Source: Gemmatimonadota bacterium
GTDB taxonomy: Bacteria > Gemmatimonadota > Gemmatimonadetes > Longimicrobiales > Gaopeijiaceae
Direction of reading: 5' to 3'
Length of the DNA: 38,749 nucleotides
Assembly: GCA_007124095.1 (NCBI GenBank)
Contig: SLFU01000153.1
Span: 1-38,749 of the forward strand
In this document: in pieces, positions 9,729 through 16,581 of the stretch
How positions within the stretch are numbered: position 1 is the first letter of the stretch
Layout of the letters: the number at the start of each line of letters is the position of its first letter
The notes under the pieces: model-generated
Database searches by the model: none
What the model was told of the DNA's origin: nothing
The model's input: only the letters and a program-made list of their open reading frames with translations
Translations under genes and position numbers: made by a program

Positions 9729-10576
9729 AGCTCCTCCACCCTTCGCCCCTTCACCTCACATCCCACGGGCGGGGCGACCCCCCGGTCGTACTGGTCCATG
9801 GGTTCGGGGCGCACGGACACTTCTGGAGGAAATGGATTCCCGCTCTAGCGGAGAAGCACCGGACCCATGTCGTGGATCTCATGGGGTTCGGCAACGCCGA
9901 GACTCCGGCGTGGGGCGACTATTCCCCTTCAGCCCAGGCGCGTCACCTGGCCGAGCTCCTGCGAAGGATCGACGGGGCCCCACCCATCCTCATCGGCCAT
10001 TCTCTGGGAGCGGGGATCGCGCTCGCAGCTGCCTTCCTCCTTCGGGACGAGGGCCTGGGCGTCCCGCTTGGCGGACTCGTCGTGGTGAGCGGGGCGATCT
10101 ATCCCCAGAGGTTCCCCCGCTACCTCTCCCTTGCCCGTCTCCCCCTGCTTGGGCTCCTCTTCCTCGTCGCTCCTCCCCCGCGTTGGCTGATGTGGAAGGG
10201 CCTCCGCGGGATCGTGGGGGATCCGAAGACGGTGGACGCCGAGCAGGTGGAGGGATATCTGGAGCCCCTCAAGTCTTTGGCGAGGCGGAGGGCCATCCTA
10301 CGGGCTGCCCGGCAACTGGATCTCTCCGAGGCTCGCTCCCTTTCCGACCGGCTCCCGGAACTGGATCTTCCGACCCTGATCGTCTGGGGGAAGGATGATT
10401 CGATCGTGCCTCCGGAACTCGGAATCCGGCTTTCCCGCGAGGTCCGCCACTCCGATCTGGTGCTCCTCGACGGGGTGGGGCACCTTCCCCCGGAAGAGGC
10501 TCCGGAGCGTTCCCTCCTCCCCGTCACGAGCTTTCTCGCCGCGCGTCGCGCGGAGCACGACGAAACCACTCCGTAA
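9725..10576 (+). CDS. Alpha/beta-fold hydrolase
   Basis: A 283-residue alpha/beta hydrolase of unknown substrate. The triad is complete: nucleophile S93 in GHSLGAG, acid in WGKDDSIVPP (D224 or D225), and H253 in GVGHLPPEE. The oxyanion loop is HGFGAHG at 25-31. A hydrophobic cap segment (~130-165, LPLLGLLFLVAPPPRWLMW) sits between the core strands and may bind lipids or the membrane. The ATG at 9725 overlaps the ATPase stop as ATGA, so it is the third member of a coupled operon; longer open frame upstream lies inside the ATPase gene. The last 53 bp overlap the convergent glycosyltransferase gene. There is no signal peptide, so it is cytoplasmic. Confidence 0.85.
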   Translation: MKLLHPSPLHLTSHGRGDPPVVLVHGFGAHGHFWRKWIPALAEKHRTHVVDLMGFGNAETPAWGDYSPSAQARHLAELLRRIDGAPPILIGHSLGAGIALAAAFLLRDEGLGVPLGGLVVVSGAIYPQRFPRYLSLARLPLLGLLFLVAPPPRWLMWKGLRGIVGDPKTVDAEQVEGYLEPLKSLARRRAILRAARQLDLSEARSLSDRLPELDLPTLIVWGKDDSIVPPELGIRLSREVRHSDLVLLDGVGHLPPEEAPERSLLPVTSFLAARRAEHDETTP

Positions 10577-11267
10577 AGAGGGTCAGGATCATCTTCGCCC
10601 CGGCGGACACCGATCCCCGCAGGGTCCCCGAAATCTTCGAACGCCCGGCCGCACGGGGGCGGTGCGGAACCTCGACTTCTTCCGTGCGCACCCCGAGATG
10701 GTGGGCGCGAAGTTGCATCTGGAGCGTCCACCCCCAATTCCGGTCGTCCATCTCCAGCGAGAGGAGGGCCGGAAACCGGATCGCCCGGAAGGGGCCGAGA
10801 TCCCGGAACCGGAGACCATGGAGGCACCCGGCGCCCATCCGAACGATGTGGTTCCCGACCCGGGCATGAAGGGGAACGGCGCTCCGTCCGGCCGGTCCGG
10901 ACGCGGTCCGGACCCCTACGACGAAATCCGCCCGGCCCTCGCGGATCGGCTCCAGAACCGCCTCCAGGGCGGAGGGATCGTCGCTCTGGTCGCCATCGAG
11001 GAAGACCAGCACTTCCGGGGGATCGGACTCGAGATGTCTGATCCCGGCCAGGCACGCCGCACCATAGCCGCGCTCGGGCTCCGGGACCACTTCGGCCCCG
11101 GCCTTCCGAGCGACTCGGGCGGTTCCGTCGGTCGAGCCGTTGTCAACCACCACGACCCGACTGACCGCGCTTCCCTCGAGGCCGGAGAGGACTCCAGGCA
11201 GCGAAGCCTCTTCATTGAAGGCCGGGATGAGCGCGGCGATTCGCTCAGGAGCTGGCGATCGGGTCAT
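10524..11267 (-). CDS. Family 2 glycosyltransferase, DPM/polyprenyl-phosphate type
   Basis: Soluble GT-A glycosyltransferase of 247 residues, similar in layout to dolichyl/polyprenyl-phosphate sugar transferases. It has PAFNEE at 15-20, the nucleotide-contacting VVDNGSTDGT at 40-49, the metal-binding DGDQSDDP at 91-98, and an acceptor-side FRDLGPFRAIR segment. There are no C-terminal membrane helices, unlike full-length DPM/ArnC-type proteins, so it may act at the membrane surface. It overlaps the upstream membrane GT2 gene by 23 bp on the same strand, which points to one transcript and a shared glycan pathway. Donor and acceptor cannot be read from the sequence. The 3' end overlaps the convergent hydrolase gene by 53 bp. 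Confidence 0.82.
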   Translation of the reverse strand: MTRSPAPERIAALIPAFNEEASLPGVLSGLEGSAVSRVVVVDNGSTDGTARVARKAGAEVVPEPERGYGAACLAGIRHLESDPPEVLVFLDGDQSDDPSALEAVLEPIREGRADFVVGVRTASGPAGRSAVPLHARVGNHIVRMGAGCLHGLRFRDLGPFRAIRFPALLSLEMDDRNWGWTLQMQLRAHHLGVRTEEVEVPHRPRAAGRSKISGTLRGSVSAGAKMILTLFTEWFRRAPRDARRESS

Positions 11268-12753
11268 AGTCGCGTGCGGCCCCGCCTTTCTCGAGCCCGC
11301 TTCGCCGGGAGAGGGGGGCCGCCGTCGGCGTAGCGAAGAGCTCCCCCATCCCGAGCCAACCGTATCCGGCCCCGAAGAGAACGAGAAAGGGAAGGGTGGC
11401 GAAGAGCCCGTGCTGGATCGCGATCACCGCCGACCCAGCCATCCAGGCCAGGAGCGCGAGCTTCACGAAAGTGTCCCGGGGGGCTCCGGGACTCAAATAT
11501 CGATAGGCGCCGCTCCCGCGCTTCGGCGTCCGGTGAAAGGGATCCCGAACCCCGGGACGAGCACCTCGCAAGACCGCTCCGGACACCGTCGCGGTCAGCC
11601 CGATTCCAAGCGCAAGCGCACCGATCGCAGTGGGGATCAGGCGGGGCCAGGACCGCCGGCGCCTTCGGCCCGCCGCGCAGAAGAAGATCAGAAAGGAGAG
11701 CGTGGCGCCGACGAAGACGAAGGAATCCACAAGGAGGAGCTCGTCCAGGCCCAGCGCCCGGCGAGCGAAAGCGGACGGAAGCAGGAGGATGCCCAGCAAA
11801 AGGGTCAGGGGATAGGCGAGGTGGCCGAGGAGATGTACGGCGGCCTCCCGCTTCACTGCCGGGGACCAATCCCCTTTGAGGAGATCCGGAAGGACCTTTC
11901 GAGCCGTCTGGATCCCCCCCTGGGACCAGCGCTTCTGCTGGACCTCCAGCGATCGCACGTCTTCGGGGAGCTCGGACGGCACGCCCACCCCGGGGCGGAA
12001 CACGAACCGCCACCCCGCCATCTGAGCACGATAGCTGATGTCCAGGTCTTCGGTGAGGGTGTCGGCAGACCACCCGCCAGCGTCGTCCAGGGCACGGCGC
12101 CTCCACATCCCCGCGGTACCGTTGAAGTTCATGAAGCGGTCCGCGGCCCACCGGCCGCCCTGCTCCATGAAGAAGTGGGCGTCCAGGAGGAGAGCTTGGC
12201 AACGGGTGAGCACGGAGGCATGCTCGTTCAGATAGTCCCAACGGGCCTGGACCATCCCCACCCCCGGATCCTGAAAGGGGCCCAAGAGCCGGTGGATCAG
12301 GTCGGGGTTTGGAACGAAGTCGGCGTCCAGGATGAGGAGGAACTCCCCGTCGGCCACCCTCATGCCCTCCGCCAACGCGCCCGCCTTGAACCCCTCCCGG
12401 GTTCCTCTCCGGAGATGGCGGATCCGAACCCCACGCTCTCTCCAGTGCGCGACCCGCCGCGCTCCCCTCTCCGAAGTCTCGTCGGTGGAGTCGTCGAGGA
12501 GTTGGACTTCGAGCAGCTCGCGGGGATAATCCATCCCTGCGGCGGCGTCCACCAGCCGCTCGACGACTCCGGCCTCGTTGTAGACCGGAAGCTGAACCGT
12601 GACCTTCGGAAGGGGCCCGGTCCACCGGCCTCGCTCCGCCCTCTCCCGGCGAGCCAGGCGGATGAGGTGGGTCCGGTGAAGGGCGAAGGGGATCAGGAGG
12701 GCGAGGGTCCCGGCCGTCAGGACCACCACCCCCCAAGCGACCCAGTCCGGCAT
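11245..12753 (-). CDS. Membrane-integrated processive family 2 glycosyltransferase (cellulose-synthase-like)
   Basis: About 502 residues. The catalytic motifs of processive GT2 enzymes are all present: DDS near 88, DAD near 145, TED near 236 and QQKRW near 274. Hydrophobic helices occur at about 8-26 before the catalytic domain and at about 306-328, 340-361, 374-396, 432-449 and 452-470 after it, as in CESA/CslA-type synthases that make and export a beta-linked polymer. I chose ATG at 12753, which has GGTGAGG just upstream; the preceding GTG at 12756 is the alternative. No PilZ domain and no BcsB partner are seen, so cellulose itself is not implied. A glucomannan-like or other exopolysaccharide, or a glycolipid, is possible. 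It is likely co-transcribed with the next GT2. Confidence 0.85.
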   Translation of the reverse strand: MPDWVAWGVVVLTAGTLALLIPFALHRTHLIRLARRERAERGRWTGPLPKVTVQLPVYNEAGVVERLVDAAAGMDYPRELLEVQLLDDSTDETSERGARRVAHWRERGVRIRHLRRGTREGFKAGALAEGMRVADGEFLLILDADFVPNPDLIHRLLGPFQDPGVGMVQARWDYLNEHASVLTRCQALLLDAHFFMEQGGRWAADRFMNFNGTAGMWRRRALDDAGGWSADTLTEDLDISYRAQMAGWRFVFRPGVGVPSELPEDVRSLEVQQKRWSQGGIQTARKVLPDLLKGDWSPAVKREAAVHLLGHLAYPLTLLLGILLLPSAFARRALGLDELLLVDSFVFVGATLSFLIFFCAAGRRRRRSWPRLIPTAIGALALGIGLTATVSGAVLRGARPGVRDPFHRTPKRGSGAYRYLSPGAPRDTFVKLALLAWMAGSAVIAIQHGLFATLPFLVLFGAGYGWLGMGELFATPTAAPLSRRSGLEKGGAARDYDPIASS

Positions 12754-12759
12754 CACGCC

Positions 12760-12861
12760 TCACCCCCGATCGGCCGCCCGCGGTTCGGATCCTTCGAGAA
12801 CCGGGCCCTCCTTCCGACTTTCGCTACAGCAGACATCGCAGCCCCGGTGGTCGTGGGTCAT
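12760..12861 (-). CDS. Possible 33-residue cysteine-rich small protein
   Basis: A short open frame fills the gap between pgeF and the membrane glycosyltransferase. It starts with ATG 20 nt after the pgeF stop and ends 6 nt before the glycosyltransferase ATG. The N terminus reads MTHDHRGCDVCCSES, with C8, C11, C12 and nearby H3 and H5, a set that could bind metal. The rest is charged and low in hydrophobicity. The Shine-Dalgarno is poor: GGAAGGA ends about 13 nt upstream. The tight fit in the operon is the only other support. I recognise no family, and it may be chance. Confidence 0.22.
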   Translation of the reverse strand: MTHDHRGCDVCCSESRKEGPVLEGSEPRAADRG

Positions 12862-12881
12862 CCCGAGCAAATGGTCCTTCC

Positions 12882-13733
12882 TCACCGGTCCCCTCCCGCT
12901 CGAACTCCGAGGTAGGCCACCTGTCGGCCCAGGTCTCCACCGCGGTGTGAAAAGAATCGGGGATCCTCGACCGTGCAATACGCCGAGGCTCCTATCCGTT
13001 CCGGAGGAACCCCCGCCCTGGCTGCCCGTTCCCAGAGGATTGCGCGGAGGTCGAGGGGTATCGGCCGTCCCGGATCCGGAAGGTGGAGCGCCCGGTGTAC
13101 TTCGGGGCCCACCTCGTAACACGATCCGCAAATCGCCGGGCCCAGGTGGACCAGGAGCTCGTCGGGGTCGATCCCGAACCGTTCCTCGAAGGCATGAATC
13201 CCGCGCTCGAGGATCCCGGCGGCGATCCCCCGCCAACCGGCGTGGAGAAGCGCCACGAGCCTCTGGCCCGGAGCCACCAGGAAGACGGGCACGCAGTCTC
13301 CGACCGTGACGGCCAGGAGCAGTCCGGGGTCGCGGGTGAGGTGCCCATCGCAGTCGGGAGCTATGTGGATTCCTGGAGCGGCGAGGCGGTGGGTCCGCAC
13401 CGTCGGTCCGTGTGGCTGGCGGGCGACGACGACGCTTTCCATCGCGAGGGCCTCCGTGAGGAAGGTCCAGCGATCGAGCGTCGCGCGCACCGGCACCTCT
13501 CCGGAGAGCCGAAGATCGAGCTCCCCCCGTCCGTCGGAATGCCCGGCCGAGCTCCCCCGCGTGGTCACTCCCTGCACGAGCCAGGGGAGTTCTTCAGACC
13601 AACTCACCACCTCCACCGCGGGAGGGGCGCCGGATCGAGCTTCCTCGCGAGACCCTCCTTCGCGTGCCGCGGAGGCGGGGGTCTCCACCGCGCGTTTGGA
13701 ATCCTCGAGGGGCGGAGGGCTGCTCTCGATCAT
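12882..13733 (-). CDS. pgeF: PgeF/YfiH-family laccase-domain protein
   Basis: Member of the YfiH/DUF152 family, known as peptidoglycan editing factor in E. coli (removes wrongly incorporated L-Ser from muropeptide precursors) and also described with purine-nucleoside or copper-oxidase activity. Family motifs are in order: QPHG at 106-109, GDCVPV at 145-150, HAGWRG at 164-169, GPAICGSCYEVG near 203-214, and a C-terminal CTVEDPRFFSHRGG. The zinc-ligand His and Cys residues sit in these motifs. At 283 residues it is longer than the usual ~240-250; the extra length is a low-complexity N terminus of ~45 residues, so a later start is possible. It lies upstream of the two glycosyltransferase genes on the same strand, which suits a cell-envelope role. 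Confidence 0.85.
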   Translation of the reverse strand: MIESSPPPLEDSKRAVETPASAAREGGSREEARSGAPPAVEVVSWSEELPWLVQGVTTRGSSAGHSDGRGELDLRLSGEVPVRATLDRWTFLTEALAMESVVVARQPHGPTVRTHRLAAPGIHIAPDCDGHLTRDPGLLLAVTVGDCVPVFLVAPGQRLVALLHAGWRGIAAGILERGIHAFEERFGIDPDELLVHLGPAICGSCYEVGPEVHRALHLPDPGRPIPLDLRAILWERAARAGVPPERIGASAYCTVEDPRFFSHRGGDLGRQVAYLGVRAGGDR

Positions 13734-13781
13734 CGGGGAAGGGGTCCCAGGTGGTCTGCGGGCGGTCTGGAGGACGGGCGC

Positions 13782-16310
13782 TCACCGAAATATACGCACC
13801 CCCGTGAAAAAGGTGCGAGGGAGTCCCGGCCGGGCGCCCGCGGGGCGGCGGCTGACCACGTACCGCTCGTCGGTGAGATTCTGCACGGAGACGTAGGCAG
13901 TGGCGTGCGCTCCGAAGTTCCTCTCCCCGGACAGGTTGAAGACCAGGGCCCGATCCACCCGGGCTGCCTCGGGAATCGGGCCGACTCCGGCCCGGGTCCG
14001 CATGGCGCCCGCTGCGTTCCAGGTTGCCGTGACCCCCCAGCCGACATCCTCCACGCCCAGACTCCCGGAAGCGGTGTGCTCCGGCAGATAGGGAAGACGG
14101 TCGCCCCGCGTGACGGTCCCCCACGGGCCGTACTCGCTCTCGAACGAGCTCCGGAAGACCCCCCGGGTGAAGGTGTACGCCGCCCGCACGGGCACGGCCA
14201 CCTCCACGCCGAGGGCCCGGGAGAGATCCACGTCCACCGCCGCCTCCACCCCCGCGACGTGCACGGCGCCCCCATTGTAGAGCTGGCCCACCCCGGATTC
14301 CCCGGTGGCCAACGTGGCCTGGCCCAGGATGTTGGAGTAGTCCGAAACGAAGCCCGTCAGGTTCGCGCCGACGCTCCGCCGACGCACCCGAAAACCGGCC
14401 TCGTAGTTCACGGATTCCTCCACGCGGGTCTCCTCCGTCGCACCCGGCCCGGGCGGTCCGAACCCGCGATGGACACCCCCGAAGAGTTGGGTCCAGGGGC
14501 TCCAATCAAAGCTGATCCCGACCCCGGGAATCAGGGACGACACGGTGCTTTCCCGAACCGCGCTCTCGCCAATCCGCGCTCCGTCCTCCGACCCCCAGTC
14601 CGTGCGAGCCAACTCGATCGTTTCGAAGCGGACGCCCGGAATGAGGGACCACCGATCGGTCCGGAGCTCATTCTGAGCGTATACGGCCAGCGCACGAGCC
14701 GCGCTCAGCCGGTTCCCCTGGCTCCCGGGGGTACCGGTCGACGTCCGAACCAGTCGCTCTTCGTTCATACGGTACCCATCCTCCCACTGGAGGCGATCCT
14801 CGTCGTCGCGATGGAGTCGAAGCCCGAGCTCCAGATTGTGCGAGACCGGGCCGAAGCTGCCGGGCCGCCAGCCGAAGACCGCCTGAATCCCCTCGCTGAC
14901 GTACTCTCGATTGTTGGCTCGCAGGTGCAGTGCATCCGGCTCGGACTCCTCGCCCCGAAGGATCTCGAGGAGGGGTGCGTGGCTCGCGGGGTCCCCCATG
15001 ATCGCTCCGATCGAGACCCCCCGCACGCTCTGCAGCTTGTACCAGTTGCGGGCGAACTCGTTGCGGTACGCGGTCACCACGAGCTCGGTGCGCTGCCCCG
15101 GACGGAGGAAGTAGCGGAGTTGGAGCTGTCGGTGCTCCGCGTCCATCACGTCCTCACCGGAGCCGGCATACCGGAGTACGCCGTTTTCGTGGAAGTCCGA
15201 TTCCGTCAACCCCAGGTATGTTTCATCCGAGACGTGGTCCGTGTAACCGAGCTTGAGCTCCAGCTCCTGATAGTGATCCTTCGACCGGTCGCTGTTCACC
15301 CTGAACTTCCCCATGAGATCGCGGGTGTCGAACCCCGTGTCTCCCCCCCCTTGCAACTCCTTGAAGCCGTCGGTCCGGACCGAGTAGCCCTCCAAAAGCC
15401 ATCCGAAGTGAGGGGAGGAGTCCCCCACCCTGGCGTGGCCCCTGAACATCCCGTCCTCCCCACCCGAGAGGTCGAGCTCCCAGTCCTGGCGATCCGGGAT
15501 CGGCGCGGTGATCAGGTTCACGGCTCCCGCGAGGGTGCGGGGACCGTATCGGATCTGGCTCGCTCCCTTCCGCACCTCGATCCCGTCCATCCGTCCCACC
15601 GAAGGGAAGTAGTACGCCGCCGGAGCCGCGTAGGGAGCCGGAGCGATGAGCACCCCATCCTCCATCAAGGTGACGTTCGAGGATCGCTCGGCACCGGCTC
15701 CTCGCATCCCGATATGCGGGCGGAGGCCGTACCCCTCTTCGTCCTGCACATTCACCCCTGGCACCTGGCGCAGCACATCGTGGACGTTATCGAAGGCGAG
15801 CCTCCGGGTCGCGAGATCCTCTCTCCCGAGATGGAAAGCCGAGCCCCCCCGGCTCGTGGCGGTCAGCGGATCCCCGACCATCCGTGTGCGTTCGAGGAGG
15901 ATCGCGATCGGATCGAGGGCGATCGCCTCCTGCTCCCTCAACTCGATCTCCAGCCGAGTGGTGAGGCCCGAGGCGAGGGCGAGCGTCTCCCGATGGGGCG
16001 CAAAGCCCATCCGTGTGAAGCGGATCGTCAGCTCTCCCACATTCGCCGGAAGATCGGAAAGCTCGAAACGACCTCGGGCCCCGGAGGTCGTTTGGGTCGC
16101 GGAGCCCTCTACCTCGATCAGGACCCCTGGGAGGGGGACACCGCTTCCCGCAGCGACCACCACCCCGACCACCCGGGTGGCATCGCCCATGCTTCCATCC
16201 GACCCGGACCGGGTAGCCCAGAGCTCGGAGGTCCCCAGGAGGAGGGGGATCAGGGACAAGAAGGCGGCGCGAGCGAGCCGCCTCCTGGGGGATATCACAT
16301 GAGCTTGCAT
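13782..16310 (-). CDS. TonB-dependent receptor, FecA-like, with N-terminal carboxypeptidase-regulatory domain
   Basis: Outer-membrane TonB-dependent transporter of 842 residues. A signal peptide occupies ~1-32 (an Arg-rich start, then the hydrophobic AAFLSLIPLLLGTSELWA). A carboxypeptidase-regulatory-like beta domain follows at ~45-127 (VVAAGSGVPLPGVLIEVEG, GRFELSDLP). The plug domain at ~150-265 includes VLRQVPGVNVQD, IGMRGAGAERSS, TLMEDGV and VRKGASQIRYGP; the spacing and the APYAAPAAYYFPSVGRM segment resemble ferric-citrate receptor FecA. The rest is the barrel, including QNLTDERY near the end. It ends in FR, not the common terminal aromatic. The upstream Fur-box-like palindrome supports a role in iron uptake. 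The exact ligand cannot be told from sequence. Confidence 0.9.
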   Translation of the reverse strand: MQAHVISPRRRLARAAFLSLIPLLLGTSELWATRSGSDGSMGDATRVVGVVVAAGSGVPLPGVLIEVEGSATQTTSGARGRFELSDLPANVGELTIRFTRMGFAPHRETLALASGLTTRLEIELREQEAIALDPIAILLERTRMVGDPLTATSRGGSAFHLGREDLATRRLAFDNVHDVLRQVPGVNVQDEEGYGLRPHIGMRGAGAERSSNVTLMEDGVLIAPAPYAAPAAYYFPSVGRMDGIEVRKGASQIRYGPRTLAGAVNLITAPIPDRQDWELDLSGGEDGMFRGHARVGDSSPHFGWLLEGYSVRTDGFKELQGGGDTGFDTRDLMGKFRVNSDRSKDHYQELELKLGYTDHVSDETYLGLTESDFHENGVLRYAGSGEDVMDAEHRQLQLRYFLRPGQRTELVVTAYRNEFARNWYKLQSVRGVSIGAIMGDPASHAPLLEILRGEESEPDALHLRANNREYVSEGIQAVFGWRPGSFGPVSHNLELGLRLHRDDEDRLQWEDGYRMNEERLVRTSTGTPGSQGNRLSAARALAVYAQNELRTDRWSLIPGVRFETIELARTDWGSEDGARIGESAVRESTVSSLIPGVGISFDWSPWTQLFGGVHRGFGPPGPGATEETRVEESVNYEAGFRVRRRSVGANLTGFVSDYSNILGQATLATGESGVGQLYNGGAVHVAGVEAAVDVDLSRALGVEVAVPVRAAYTFTRGVFRSSFESEYGPWGTVTRGDRLPYLPEHTASGSLGVEDVGWGVTATWNAAGAMRTRAGVGPIPEAARVDRALVFNLSGERNFGAHATAYVSVQNLTDERYVVSRRPAGARPGLPRTFFTGVRIFR

Positions 16311-16387
16311 TGGGTTCGGGTCTCCAATCTGCTCGCCGGTTCCCGGACCGCGTCTCTGGAGGAAACCAAGCGAGGCCTGGTCCTAGC

Positions 16388-16402
16388 TGAGAACGATTCT
16401 CA
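16388..16402. promoter_or_regulatory. Fur-box-like operator
   Basis: TGAGAACGATTCTCA: six-base arms TGAGAA/TTCTCA around a 3-nt centre, close to the 7-1-7 Fur consensus TGATAATnATTATCA. It lies 78 bp upstream of the FecA-like receptor start. By analogy it would repress the receptor when iron is plentiful. No fur gene is in view. Confidence 0.55.
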
Positions 16403-16496
16403 ACCGCATCAATCGCCAACCTAGGCCCGGAACCTGTCAGGGTCAAGGGACTATTCCGTTGATCCATAGAAGCGGGCCTCCGCATCGAGCGGAAAA

Positions 16497-16517
16497 TTCG
16501 ATACTTTAGTATCCGAA
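16497..16517. promoter_or_regulatory. Inverted repeat upstream of odhA (possible operator)
   Basis: Arms TTCGATAC and GTATC(C)GAA surround TTTA, with one extra base in the right arm. It ends 64 nt before the odhA ATG, in an AT-rich patch where promoter elements would be expected. The binding protein is unknown. Confidence 0.35.
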
Positions 16518-16581
16518 TCCGATCCACCCTGATCGGGGCACAGCACCCCGGGACGCCATCGACGCCTCCAAGGCCGGGACG

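Larger units (their letters stand above)
16311..16581. other. Divergent intergenic region TonB receptor / odhA
   Basis: 271 bp between divergent starts and less GC-rich than the flanks. It holds a Fur-box-like palindrome nearer the receptor gene and a second AT-rich inverted repeat nearer odhA. I see no small gene or RNA gene here. Confidence 0.6.

Noticed and set aside
12882-13733. Reading PgeF as a true multicopper laccase
   Set aside because: It has the YfiH-family motifs (HAGWRG, GPAICGSCYEVG) and none of the cupredoxin copper motifs.
13083-16424. Very long open frame (over 1100 codons) on the plus strand, opposite the TonB receptor and PgeF
   Set aside because: Antisense shadow typical of GC-rich DNA; the minus-strand genes have clear motifs and this frame has none.
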